From Flavobacteriales bacterium (lineage in GTDB: Bacteria; Bacteroidota; Bacteroidia; Flavobacteriales; CAJXXR01): a stretch of DNA of 64,000 bases. The position numbers and the translations under genes were made by a program. The stretch lies in NCBI GenBank assembly GCA_025210805.1, contig JAOAQX010000003.1:1-64000 (forward strand), written 5' to 3'. Below the pieces are notes generated by a model. The model was not told where the DNA came from, ran no database searches, and saw only the letters and a program-made list of their open reading frames with translations. Shown piece by piece: positions 33,429 through 42,270 of this stretch; within the stretch, counting starts at the first letter, position 1; every line of letters begins with the position of its first letter.

Positions 33429-35036
33429 TTAGTTTACATTATGATTTGTACAAGTATAATCATTTGCTGCGGCAGGATCATCTGGTCCCTCATCTTTACA
33501 AATTCTTCTTCTTGTTCTGTTACTTCCTGTTCCAGTTGATGGTGCCGTTGGTGGTCTTGTAGCGTACACTTTTAACTCTTTTCCATTTGGTAATCCTATA
33601 GAAAACCAACCTGAACGCAAACATGCATCACCAGGATTAACTGCACAATTTGTAATAGTAGAATTCACAGTACTTCTCATTTTGTTAACTCCATTAACTT
33701 TTACAATATAATCTGAACCATAATCTGCCACACTTGGTAAACCATAAACATATTGCCTAAAGCTTGAATAAAGCCCAATACCACCAGAGAAGAAAGATTC
33801 TTGATCAATAACTAATCGTACATTGGCAAAAATATCTTGAACAACAATAGCTACGGTACAATTTTGATGAAAAAGATTGATATTAAGATTATGTGTTCCT
33901 GCAGACCCTGTATTTCCAGATAAATTGAACACTAAAGTACCACTACCATTTGCTAAACTCCCAGCTGGAAGCTGTGCCGTTATTCCATTCACTACAAAAG
34001 ATCGACTAGGATAACTCGCTCCATTTCCACCAGAATAAGGCACGCTTAATGTGGTTCCGTTGGCTATTACTTGATTAGGCTGTAAAGCCGATGATAAACT
34101 GGCTCCTGCACAATTTAATGAAGTCACTGATGCCAAAGGTTGGATAATATTTTTCTGAGCTTGACAGGTCTGTCCGTCCACTTGAATATTAAATTGAGCA
34201 ACTCCTGTAGAATTCGTTGAACCTCCAGTGATGGTTAAATCAAGATTTCCATTGCCTACAGATACATTTCCAGCGGCTGTACTTGCCGTATATCCAGTTA
34301 TAGTTGTCGAATTTACCGCCAATGCTCCTATTGTACCTCCATTTCCTTGTGTATAAGGTATGCGTATTATGAAGCCATCGCTATTAGTCAATACACGGTT
34401 ATTTTCAATATCTCCTCCTAAATATTGAATTCCTGCACAATTTAAATTCATACTCGCCTGTGGTACGGCAACTGTTCTATCAAAGGTACAAGAGTTTCCT
34501 CCAAATGTAATAGTGTAGGTAAAAGTTCCTACCTGCTGAGGAGTTCCCAAAGCTCTTAAAATCAAATTTTGAGTTCCGTTTTGTACTTCTCCTATATAGC
34601 TAAAGTATACTCCATTTACGGTATCTGTAGTAATCGTCTTAATTCCTGCTCCTTGTATATCCACAAGGATCATTTGAGTAACACCACCTGGAAAAGTATT
34701 GGTAAACAAAGAGCCCGTTTCTTGTACAGAACACTGCGATACAACAACCACTTGTGGATCTGCACATGGCTTGAACCAATCTGGAGCATTAGGGTCTCCA
34801 TTGTTCCACTCTAGGCAGTGAGTGCTGGTATTATAAATAACCAAACCTGTAGCAGGGTTCGCTATATTATCTCTTTGAGCGATGCTCATTCTTGGGGGTA
34901 AAAATCCTCTTGTTGAACTACTTATATCCAACTTTGAAGATTGATGTGGATTGGAGGTCCCAATACCCACTTGTCCGAAGATATTCATACAAAACATTAA
35001 GAATATCGGGAAAAAGGTGCGTTCTACTATTTTCAC
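33429..35036 (-). CDS. Secreted protein with VGIGT leader and Ig-like repeats
   Basis: The 535-residue protein has a signal peptide (residues 1-22), then the leader VGIGTSNPHQSSKLDIS, RGFLPPRMSIAQRDNI and ATGLVIYNTSTHCLEW shared with two other proteins here. From about residue 198 on there are two repeated beta domains of roughly 105 residues, starting LNCAG and each with an IPYTQGNG or VPYSGGNG motif, which look like immunoglobulin-like modules. The end is Arg and Asp rich, with a Cys (ICKDEG ... YTCTNH), and no type IX sorting domain. I infer an exported surface protein of adhesin type. The secretion path past the inner membrane is unclear. Confidence 0.85.
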   Translation of the reverse strand: MKIVERTFFPIFLMFCMNIFGQVGIGTSNPHQSSKLDISSSTRGFLPPRMSIAQRDNIANPATGLVIYNTSTHCLEWNNGDPNAPDWFKPCADPQVVVVSQCSVQETGSLFTNTFPGGVTQMILVDIQGAGIKTITTDTVNGVYFSYIGEVQNGTQNLILRALGTPQQVGTFTYTITFGGNSCTFDRTVAVPQASMNLNCAGIQYLGGDIENNRVLTNSDGFIIRIPYTQGNGGTIGALAVNSTTITGYTASTAAGNVSVGNGNLDLTITGGSTNSTGVAQFNIQVDGQTCQAQKNIIQPLASVTSLNCAGASLSSALQPNQVIANGTTLSVPYSGGNGASYPSRSFVVNGITAQLPAGSLANGSGTLVFNLSGNTGSAGTHNLNINLFHQNCTVAIVVQDIFANVRLVIDQESFFSGGIGLYSSFRQYVYGLPSVADYGSDYIVKVNGVNKMRSTVNSTITNCAVNPGDACLRSGWFSIGLPNGKELKVYATRPPTAPSTGTGSNRTRRRICKDEGPDDPAAANDYTCTNHNVN

Positions 35037-35064
35037 AACAATGTCATTTATTATTTATTGCGAG

Positions 35065-35072
35065 CAAAAATA
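35065..35072 (-). promoter_or_regulatory. Possible -7 box of the 35036 gene
   Basis: Reads TATTTTTG on the minus strand, matching TAnnTTTG, 28 bases ahead of the ATG at 35036. No TTG at the -33 position. Confidence 0.4.
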
Positions 35073-35241
35073 GACCTATAGAGCTGATAGCTAAAGCCGA
35101 ATAAGTTCAACTGCAAAATAACGACTTTCAAAAGTCGTAATACGCAGTTAAATAAACACAATTACTTGATAATTAGATGATCAGGTAGGGAATAAAACTA
35201 TGGGAATTCTATTAGACAATGCTTTATCTTAAGCAATCCTA

Positions 35242-36198
35242 CTATTGAATTTCTTTCAACAAATCATCTATTCCTATGTGGTTTGCTTTTGCTTTATAAT
35301 TAAGCATCACACGATGACGTAGTACAGGTTTTAATACCGCTTGTACATCTTCTATATCTGGAGAAAATTTTCCGTGAAGTGCGGCATGGGCTTTGGCAGC
35401 CAAAATGAGGTTTTGAGAAGCTCTTGGGCCTGCTCCCCAACCTATATATTCTTTGGCAAAATCATTATTGGCATGAATTCCTGTTCGAGTTTTCTGAACG
35501 AGTTCCACGGTGTATTTCAAAACATTATCTGCAACTGGGATGTCTCTAATAATTCTTTGAAATTCTAAGATTTCTTCAGCACTCAGAACATTATCTACGC
35601 TTACCATTCTGTTTGCCGTAGTTCTTTTGATAATCTCTACTTCTTCTTCAAAAGAAGGATACTCAAGGTTTATCTGAAACATAAAACGATCTAACTGAGC
35701 TTCTGGTAGCGGATAAGTTCCTTCTTGCTCTATGGGGTTTTGGGTTGCCAGTACATAAAAGAGTTTTCCAAGATCATAAGTCTGACCATTTGATGTTACC
35801 TTTTTCTCTTGCATGGCTTCCAAGAGTGCTGCTTGTGTTTTGGGTGGCGTACGGTTTATTTCATCGGCAAGGATGATATTGGAGAAAATAGGTCCTTTGA
35901 CAAACTCAAAATCTTTGTTTTTGTTGAGTATTTCTGTTCCCACGATATCCGATGGCATTAAATCTGGAGTAAACTGAATACGATTAAAAGACAATCCCAA
36001 ACATTGGGACAAGGTATTAATCATGAGCGTTTTTGCTAAACCAGGAACTCCCACTAGCAGACAATGACTATTGGTAAAAATCGATAAAAGTAAATGTTCC
36101 ACCACTTCTTCCTGCCCCACAACCACTTTTCCCATTTCTGATTTTAGTGATTGAAATTTATGCTCCAATGTTTTGAGTAACGCCAAGTCTTTCTCCAT
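35242..36198 (-). CDS. MoxR-family AAA+ ATPase
   Basis: The 318-residue AAA+ protein has Walker A GVPGLAKT, Walker B ILADEINRTPPKTQAALLEAMQE and the sensor segment YVLATQNPIEQEGTYPLPEAQLDRF, all standard for MoxR ATPases, which act with partner VWA-domain proteins as chaperones for the assembly of enzymes and membrane complexes. It is the last gene of the run ppi/surA-like genes (36208-40345), 9 bases past the surA-like stop. No VWA-domain gene lies downstream within the window, unlike many batI-type clusters. The close spacing suggests a role in envelope protein maturation, but this is inference. Confidence 0.93.
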   Translation of the reverse strand: MEKDLALLKTLEHKFQSLKSEMGKVVVGQEEVVEHLLLSIFTNSHCLLVGVPGLAKTLMINTLSQCLGLSFNRIQFTPDLMPSDIVGTEILNKNKDFEFVKGPIFSNIILADEINRTPPKTQAALLEAMQEKKVTSNGQTYDLGKLFYVLATQNPIEQEGTYPLPEAQLDRFMFQINLEYPSFEEEVEIIKRTTANRMVSVDNVLSAEEILEFQRIIRDIPVADNVLKYTVELVQKTRTGIHANNDFAKEYIGWGAGPRASQNLILAAKAHAALHGKFSPDIEDVQAVLKPVLRHRVMLNYKAKANHIGIDDLLKEIQ

Positions 36199-36207
36199 CC
36201 TTTTATG

Positions 36208-37551
36208 CTATTTTTTAGTCCAATTTAATTCAAAATTCCAGTCTTGATACTGTGGTTTTAGATTGATGTAAATATCTTTGATGGTGGTTTTCATCCAGTT
36301 TGCGAGCTTTTTGTTTTCCTCATTCATTTTTGACATTCTTTGAATTGTCAAATAATCATCTTTTAAATTCAATGTATGTGCTGGAACCACCTCACGAATT
36401 GATAAAATTCTATAAGCTCTTTTTTTGTTTGGAAGATCTACAAAACTCACCTTAGAAACCTCTCCTTTACCTAGGTCTTTTAAAGTCAATTTTAATAAAT
36501 TATCCATTTTGTCTTTTTCAAAAAGGTTTCCACCTGTTTGTGGATTTGTGATTAAACCACCATTATTTTTAGTGATTTTATCATCAGAAAATTTTTGAGC
36601 TGCTTTTTCAAAAGTATAATCATTATTAGAAATTCGCACTTGTATAGAATCCAAAAATGCTTTTGCTTCTTGCATTTGTTCCTCAGATATTTTTGGTGAA
36701 ACAAGGATGTGTCGTACATCAACAACGTCTCCTTCTCTTCCTTCTAATTTTACAATATGGAATCCATATTCTGTTTCAAAGGGATCAGAAATTTGTCCAA
36801 TTTCTAGACTGTACATCACTTCTTCAAATTCTTTTACAAACATTCCCTTTTTGATGCCCTTGTACAAACCTCCGTTTATGCTAGAACCTGGGTCTTCTGT
36901 ATATAGAATAGCTAAGGTTTCCATGTCTTCACCACTAAGAATACGCTCTTTAAACTTTTTCAGCTTTGCAATCACCTCTTTTTTAGCATCCACACTAGGT
37001 TCTGGGATTTTAATAATCTGGGCAATTTTGTATTGGTCTTCAATAATCGGCAAACTATCTATAGGCAGATTCTCAAAAAACTCACGAATTTGTGAAGGAG
37101 TTTGTTTTATTCCGTCAATAATGGCAAATTTTGCACGCTCCCCAAGCATTTGATCCTTGAGTGGCTTGCGCATTTCCTCCTTAATTTCTTTTGTAGATTT
37201 TTTAAAATACTTCTCTAAGGCTTCTTTACCTCCTGCTTGTTTCTGGAAATACTCTAATCTACGATTTACGGTTGATTCTATTTCTGCATCATTTACTTCA
37301 ATAGAATCTAAGGCGGCTTTATGGAGTAAGAGTTTTTGTCTAAGAATTGTTTCTAAAACTTCCACTTGCAACTCTTGAGTTACCGCTGTACCTTGCCCTT
37401 TGAATTGGCTTATTTGGTCTTGATAATCTGAGTAAAAAACAGGATGATCTCCCACAATAGCGATTACCTCGTCTATAACGGCTTTGTTTTGTGCAAATAC
37501 GAAAGGGGTACTCATCAACAACCCCAAGATTAATATTTTTGCTTTTAGCAT
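36208..37551 (-). CDS. SurA-like periplasmic foldase with two PPIase domains
   Basis: The start is the ATG at 37551 (447 residues); an upstream ATG at 37608 would extend into the previous gene. A signal peptide (residues 1-21, MLKAKILILGLLMSTPFVFAQ) is followed by the SurA-type N-terminal domain (AVIDEVIAIVGDHPVFYSDY). Two parvulin domains are seen: one around residues 170-265 with ISDPFETEYGFHIVKLEGRE, and a second from about 275 with VRHILVSP, FEKAAQKFSDD and KNNGGLITNP. SurA carries outer membrane proteins across the periplasm. The gene starts one base after the stop of the lipoprotein gene upstream, so they are coupled. Confidence 0.92.
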   Translation of the reverse strand: MLKAKILILGLLMSTPFVFAQNKAVIDEVIAIVGDHPVFYSDYQDQISQFKGQGTAVTQELQVEVLETILRQKLLLHKAALDSIEVNDAEIESTVNRRLEYFQKQAGGKEALEKYFKKSTKEIKEEMRKPLKDQMLGERAKFAIIDGIKQTPSQIREFFENLPIDSLPIIEDQYKIAQIIKIPEPSVDAKKEVIAKLKKFKERILSGEDMETLAILYTEDPGSSINGGLYKGIKKGMFVKEFEEVMYSLEIGQISDPFETEYGFHIVKLEGREGDVVDVRHILVSPKISEEQMQEAKAFLDSIQVRISNNDYTFEKAAQKFSDDKITKNNGGLITNPQTGGNLFEKDKMDNLLKLTLKDLGKGEVSKVSFVDLPNKKRAYRILSIREVVPAHTLNLKDDYLTIQRMSKMNEENKKLANWMKTTIKDIYINLKPQYQDWNFELNWTKK

Positions 37552-37552
37552 A

Positions 37553-38401
37553 CTAATAAAATTCAAATTTTCCTTCTTTAAGTGCTTTCTCGAACAAGAC
37601 ATTTTCAAGTTCTTGTAGCATTTGTTTTTTGCGTTGGTGTAAAATTAAACTTTGAACTTGTTCTTGAACATAGTTTAAAGGTGGAATTTGGTTTTTTATT
37701 TTATAATCAACTATTTTTAACAGAAAATAGTCCTTCTCATCCTCAAATTGAAGCACCTTTTTTGTGTTGTATAAAATGTTCTTTTGGAATTCATCTATCG
37801 GTAATTCCTCCACAAAATCGTTTATTTTCACCCAAATATCAGTCTTAAAATAATGTCTTTTTGCAAATTGATTTGCATAATCAATAAGCCAAATTTCATC
37901 GTCTTCGTCTTGAACTTCCAGTCTTTCCTTTAATTCTTCGATATCTGGTGCTACTTTCCCCACTCGTATATATCGGATTCTAGCAATGGATTCTTTAAGC
38001 AAAAAAACTTCTTGATACTTTTGGTAGTAAGTTTCCTTTTGCTCCCTTGTAACAACAGTGTCCATTTTCTGATTGAGGTAATCTTGCTCAAAACGCTGTC
38101 TTATCAAGGATGATCGGTAGTTTTCCACAAGTTGATCGATATTTAGATCTTCGTCTGATAAATTAAATACTGCGTGCTCTAGAATTGCCTGCTTTCTTGC
38201 CCATTGGTTTACAAAATGTTTCACAAAGACAATACTATCTTTAGGGGACAAATTTTTAGGCACCGCATCATCAATTACTTGAGACAAAAGATTTTCGTCA
38301 TTATATCTTGCGATAATTCTTGCTTCTTGATCTCCGGCAAAAAAACCACAAGACGAGAATAAAACACCTAATAATAAAAAGTTTAAAAGTCGAAATACCA
38401 T
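37553..38401 (-). CDS. SurA-related lipoprotein without a PPIase domain
   Basis: The 282-residue protein starts with MVFRLLNFLLLGVLFSSC, a lipobox with the Cys at residue 18, so it is lipid-anchored. The rest is helical and charged (LSPKDSIVFVKHFVNQWARKQAIL, LIRQRFEQDYLNQ, LNYVQEQVQSLILHQRKKQML), with the look of the chaperone core of SurA/PpiD-type proteins. No parvulin signature is visible, so it is a non-catalytic member. Both neighbours are PPIases; the upstream stop touches this start codon, and the downstream start follows after one base. I infer a membrane-anchored helper of outer-membrane protein folding. Confidence 0.8.
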   Translation of the reverse strand: MVFRLLNFLLLGVLFSSCGFFAGDQEARIIARYNDENLLSQVIDDAVPKNLSPKDSIVFVKHFVNQWARKQAILEHAVFNLSDEDLNIDQLVENYRSSLIRQRFEQDYLNQKMDTVVTREQKETYYQKYQEVFLLKESIARIRYIRVGKVAPDIEELKERLEVQDEDDEIWLIDYANQFAKRHYFKTDIWVKINDFVEELPIDEFQKNILYNTKKVLQFEDEKDYFLLKIVDYKIKNQIPPLNYVQEQVQSLILHQRKKQMLQELENVLFEKALKEGKFEFY

Positions 38402-40345
38402 TTATTTAAGACTCTTTTTTACGGATTCAAATACTTTTTGATCGATCTTTATTTGATGCGTATTTTTCAAGTGAGTAAGCCAATTTGCCTCCAATACTTT
38501 TTGATACTCAGATATCACAACTCCTCGTACTTCTTTGAGTTCTTTTGGCTGTGATTCTAGTATTTCTTGAATATTGAGGATTACATATTTTTGATTTACT
38601 TCAAATGCTTTACTTACTCCTTTTTGCCAAGGAATCTGTTCATAATTTGGTTTTTTTCCTCGCTCTATCGTTATTTCTTTAATAGATACATCAAGGGCAT
38701 TTTCCTTATTTAGCAGATCGGTAATTTCTTTATTTCCCTTTCCTTTTTTGAGCATTTTAGCTACGTTCTTTGCCACTTTTTTATTGTTACAAATATATTC
38801 ATGGGCAATAACTCTTTCTTTCCATTGATAATTTGCACTGTGGGAATCAAAATAGTTTTGGATTCCAGTAGTATCTGTCATTGCTTTATCCCAAACTTTC
38901 TGTTTAGAAATTTCATAAAGCAACATCCCATCTCGATACTCATTGAGGAGGTTTCTGTATTCTGGGTATTTTTTACTCAGCTGAGATTTTTCTTGTTCAA
39001 AGAGTTTTTCTTGAATCAACACGCCTAATTTTTCTTCTGCTAATTCCATTCTTTTCCTACTTTGCTGGAAAGCAACCTTGTGCTTCAATAAATATTCAAC
39101 AAAGTCTTTTTGTGTTACTTTTTTCCCAGCATAAGAAAATAGCGTATGCTTATATTTTTTTGTATTGAGTTCTTTGATGCTATTAGCCTCTGTGAACGCT
39201 TTCGTATTAATGAGTTTTCCAAGACTATAGAAATGTTTTTTCTTTAGCTCTAGTTCATATTCATTTTTTAGTTTAATGAGCATTTGAGCTTTTTTTGCTC
39301 TTATTCTGTCATTGTTTTCTATTTTTCTTTCTAGCTGTCTTTGTTCATTTTCAAAACTTCCTATTTCATTCACTCCCATTAGTTTAATAATGTGATACCC
39401 ATACTGAGTTTTAAAAGGCTTTGAGTACTGATAGATTTTTTGAATTGCAAAAGTTTCCTTTTCAAACATAGGATCTAGACTTCCATCTTGAGCAATCCAC
39501 TCCATTAATCCACCTCTAGTGGCATTTCTATAATCATCTGAATAGGACTTTGCCAAATCTTCAAAATCTGCCCCATTTTCTAGTTGATTATATACTTCGT
39601 TTATTTTCTTATTTTGCTCTTCTACGTTCGTTTTCTCGTTATTAAATCTCAACATAATATGAGCCACTCTTCGCTCTCCAAGATTTTTCCTTATATCAGT
39701 TACGGTAAGAATATGGTATCCAAAACGGGTACGAACCAAATCTGAAACCGCCCCTTTTTCTGTATTATACACAGCGTTTTCAAAAGGATATACCATTTGT
39801 AATGTAGTGAAATATCCTAAATCTCCTCCATTTTCTTTTACACTAGGATCTTCGGAATATTTTTTTGCCAATGTAGTAAAATCAGCTCCCTTTTTTAGTT
39901 GTTCTAAAATATTTTGGGCTTCTTTTTTGGCTTGAGCATCGTTCTTTTGAGCATTTACCTGTACCAAAATATGACTGGCTCTTCTCTGGTATTTCAATCT
40001 CTCGTAAGCTTCTTTTACAAATTTTTCATCCAATTTTTTGTCATACAAAAAACTATTGGTCACTTGTTTTTTATACCCTTTATATTCTCTAAGAAAGCTT
40101 TTTGTGGTATCTAGTTTCTCTTCTTCAGCATCGAGAACTTTTAATTTAAAATTGATATACAAATCCATGTATTCATCCACCGTTTTGGGATCTACTTGGT
40201 TTGCCAAATCTCTATTTTTATTATAAACATACATGAAATCTTCTACTGAAAATTCCTTTTCTCCAATGCTCAATAAAGTAGCTTGTGGGTTTTGAGCAAA
40301 ACTCAAGCTTACCATAGCAATCGCTAGATACAACAATTGTTTCAT
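38402..40345 (-). CDS. Peptidyl-prolyl isomerase with two parvulin domains
   Basis: The 647-residue exported protein has a signal peptide (MKQLLYLAIAMVSLSFAQ), a SurA/PpiD N-terminal domain (FSVEDFMYVYNKNRD), then two parvulin domains: the first from about residue 118 with RRASHILVQV, FTTLAKKYSEDPS and NGGDLGYF, the second from about 228 with RVAHIMLRF, FEDLAKSYSDD and GGLMEW. The C-terminal 250 residues are helical and charged, with a further SurA-like region. It assists folding of secreted or outer-membrane proteins. It heads the run of four genes ending in moxR, each separated by 0 to 9 bases. Its length is well above that of SurA. Confidence 0.92.
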   Translation of the reverse strand: MKQLLYLAIAMVSLSFAQNPQATLLSIGEKEFSVEDFMYVYNKNRDLANQVDPKTVDEYMDLYINFKLKVLDAEEEKLDTTKSFLREYKGYKKQVTNSFLYDKKLDEKFVKEAYERLKYQRRASHILVQVNAQKNDAQAKKEAQNILEQLKKGADFTTLAKKYSEDPSVKENGGDLGYFTTLQMVYPFENAVYNTEKGAVSDLVRTRFGYHILTVTDIRKNLGERRVAHIMLRFNNEKTNVEEQNKKINEVYNQLENGADFEDLAKSYSDDYRNATRGGLMEWIAQDGSLDPMFEKETFAIQKIYQYSKPFKTQYGYHIIKLMGVNEIGSFENEQRQLERKIENNDRIRAKKAQMLIKLKNEYELELKKKHFYSLGKLINTKAFTEANSIKELNTKKYKHTLFSYAGKKVTQKDFVEYLLKHKVAFQQSRKRMELAEEKLGVLIQEKLFEQEKSQLSKKYPEYRNLLNEYRDGMLLYEISKQKVWDKAMTDTTGIQNYFDSHSANYQWKERVIAHEYICNNKKVAKNVAKMLKKGKGNKEITDLLNKENALDVSIKEITIERGKKPNYEQIPWQKGVSKAFEVNQKYVILNIQEILESQPKELKEVRGVVISEYQKVLEANWLTHLKNTHQIKIDQKVFESVKKSLK

Positions 40346-40460
40346 TTGTAAAATGTTTTGGTTTTTAGTTTACTGGAAATAATTTGTATTTTGTGCTAGC
40401 AATTTACCAAAATACATGGAGTTATCCATCAAACTATTTATTTAATGCTTCCTAAAATTC

Positions 40461-40498
40461 AAAAACACTGCCTAAATGGGAATCTAAACAGTGTTTTT
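40461..40498 (-). terminator. Hairpin downstream of guaB
   Basis: aaaaacactg (40461-40470) pairs with cagtgttttt (40489-40498). It lies 23 bases past the guaB stop and could also serve as a stop for readthrough into the foldase operon's leader. Confidence 0.6.
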
Positions 40499-40520
40499 TA
40501 TAAAAAAGTTCTAAATAATA

Positions 40521-41993
40521 TTATCTAGAATAATTCGGTGCTTCTTTTGTTATTGAAACATCATGAGGATGTGACTCGTGAATTCCTGCTGCAGTTATTC
40601 TTACAAATTTTGCATTTTTAAGCGCTTCAATTGTAGGAGCTCCACAATATCCCATACTTGCACGAAGTCCACCAATAAATTGATACATCACTTCTTTTAG
40701 TGTTCCTTTGTATGCAACTCTTCCCACAATTCCTTCTGGAACAAGTTTTTTCACATCATCTTCACCTCCTTGGAAATAACGATCTTTGGATCCGTGCTTC
40801 ATCGCATCAATTGACCCCATTCCTCGGTAGGCTTTGTATTTTCTTCCTTCGTAAATTATTGTATCTCCTGGTGCTTCTTCTGTTCCTGCCAAAAGTGACC
40901 CGAGCATCACAGAGCTTGCTCCTCCTGCTAATGCCTTGGCAATGTCACCTGTAAATCTTACTCCTCCATCGGCTATTACTGGAACATCTGTGTCTTTAAG
41001 AGCATCGGCTACATTCATTACAGCGGTTAACTGTGGTACTCCTACTCCTGCAACAACACGTGTGGTACAAATAGACCCTGGTCCTATTCCTACTTTTACG
41101 GCATCAGCTCCTGCTTCTGCAAGATATTTTGCGGCTTCTGGCGTGGCGATATTCCCTGCCACTACATCAAGTTCTGGAAAGTGTTTTTTGATTCTCACCA
41201 AGGTCTTGGCAATATCCACATGGTGACCATGTGCAGAATCTAATACAATCGCATCAACTCCTGCTTTATGCAGTTTTTCTACACGGTTCATTACATCTCC
41301 TGAAGCTCCTACTGCTGCTGCAACTCTCAATCTTCCAAATTGGTCTTTACAAGAGTTTGGATTTTCTTGAATCTTGATGATATCTCTAAAAGTGATTAAT
41401 CCTACTAGTTGATTTTCATCATTAACTACTGGGAGTTTTTCTATTTTATTTCTTTGCAGCGTTTCTTCGGCTTGAGCCAAAGTTGTTTCTTCATTGGTGG
41501 TGATCAAATTATTTTGTGTCATCACCTCTGTAATATCTTTATAATCGTCTTTTTCAAAACGAAGATCCCTATTGGTAACAATTCCAATAAGCTTATTATC
41601 TTTATCTACAACAGGGATTCCTCCTATTTTATGCTCTCGCATAAGATTTTTGGCATCCACAACACAAGCATCTTGATAAAGCGTTACAGGATCGAGAATC
41701 ATTCCACTCTCTGATCTTTTTACTTTTCTAATTTCTTGAGCTTGTCTATCTACAGACATATTTTTATGAAGTACGGCAATTCCTCCTTCTCTAGCAATGG
41801 CGATTGCCATGGCAGATTCAGAAACAGTATCCATCGCTGCGGCTACAATGGGAGCATTGAGCGAAATGTTTCTTGTAAATCTTGTTTTTATTTCTACGGC
41901 TTTGGGCAATACCTCGGAAAAGGCAGGTACGAGAAGAACGTCGTCATATGTGAGACCTTCTCCAATGAATCTTGTTTCGTGAAGCGCTTTCAT
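40521..41993 (-). CDS. guaB: IMP dehydrogenase
   Basis: GuaB oxidises IMP to XMP with NAD, the committed step of GTP synthesis. The start is the ATG at 41993 (490 residues, the usual size); a longer ORF start at 42026 lies over the promoter. Motifs: [22 protein letters not shown] at the N-terminus, two CBS domains at about residues 95-215 ([20 protein letters not shown] and [18 protein letters not shown]), the catalytic loop GPGSICTTR with the reactive Cys, and [14 protein letters not shown]. The flap has [19 protein letters not shown] box 31 bases upstream (minus TATCTTTG) fits a promoter. It is a single-gene unit. Confidence 0.97.
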   Translation of the reverse strand: MKALHETRFIGEGLTYDDVLLVPAFSEVLPKAVEIKTRFTRNISLNAPIVAAAMDTVSESAMAIAIAREGGIAVLHKNMSVDRQAQEIRKVKRSESGMILDPVTLYQDACVVDAKNLMREHKIGGIPVVDKDNKLIGIVTNRDLRFEKDDYKDITEVMTQNNLITTNEETTLAQAEETLQRNKIEKLPVVNDENQLVGLITFRDIIKIQENPNSCKDQFGRLRVAAAVGASGDVMNRVEKLHKAGVDAIVLDSAHGHHVDIAKTLVRIKKHFPELDVVAGNIATPEAAKYLAEAGADAVKVGIGPGSICTTRVVAGVGVPQLTAVMNVADALKDTDVPVIADGGVRFTGDIAKALAGGASSVMLGSLLAGTEEAPGDTIIYEGRKYKAYRGMGSIDAMKHGSKDRYFQGGEDDVKKLVPEGIVGRVAYKGTLKEVMYQFIGGLRASMGYCGAPTIEALKNAKFVRITAAGIHESHPHDVSITKEAPNYSR

Positions 41994-42023
41994 CTTGCAA
42001 TACAGGTTTAAATGAATTGCATG

Positions 42024-42031
42024 CAAAGATA
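42024..42031 (-). promoter_or_regulatory. -7 box of guaB
   Basis: Reads TATCTTTG on the minus strand, an exact TAnnTTTG match, 31 bases upstream of the ATG at 41993. Confidence 0.5.
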
Positions 42032-42206
42032 AGTTTTATCTATCAAAAAATGGACTTCTTGAGTAATTCTCTTTTTTAATATCAATTAGTTGTCGAATCG
42101 CTTACATATTAAACTAAGTTAAATCCTTATTATCAAGTATATACAAATGATAAATTTATCAAAAAATTAACATTAGAAGAAGACATTCGTTTTTTGCACA
42201 ACGAAA

Positions 42207-42241
42207 AAACCACCTGAGAAAAAGTATTTCTCAGATGGTTT
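42207..42241 (-). terminator. Terminator after the efflux operon
   Basis: A 15-base arm at 42207-42221 (aaaccacctgagaaa) pairs with 42227-42241 (tttctcagatggttt) with one mismatch, five-base loop, and a T-rich tail on the minus strand. It lies 30 bases past the RND gene stop. Confidence 0.85.
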
Positions 42242-42270
42242 TAATTAAAAACTAAAAGTCATTTTAGATA

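Noticed and set aside
36707-37153. 148-residue plus-strand frame within the SurA-like gene
   Set aside because: Antisense to a confident foldase; no start context and no recognisable domain.
40700-42011. Several long plus-strand frames over guaB
   Set aside because: They lie antisense to a clear IMP dehydrogenase and have no family features or promoters; they are shadows of its codon use.
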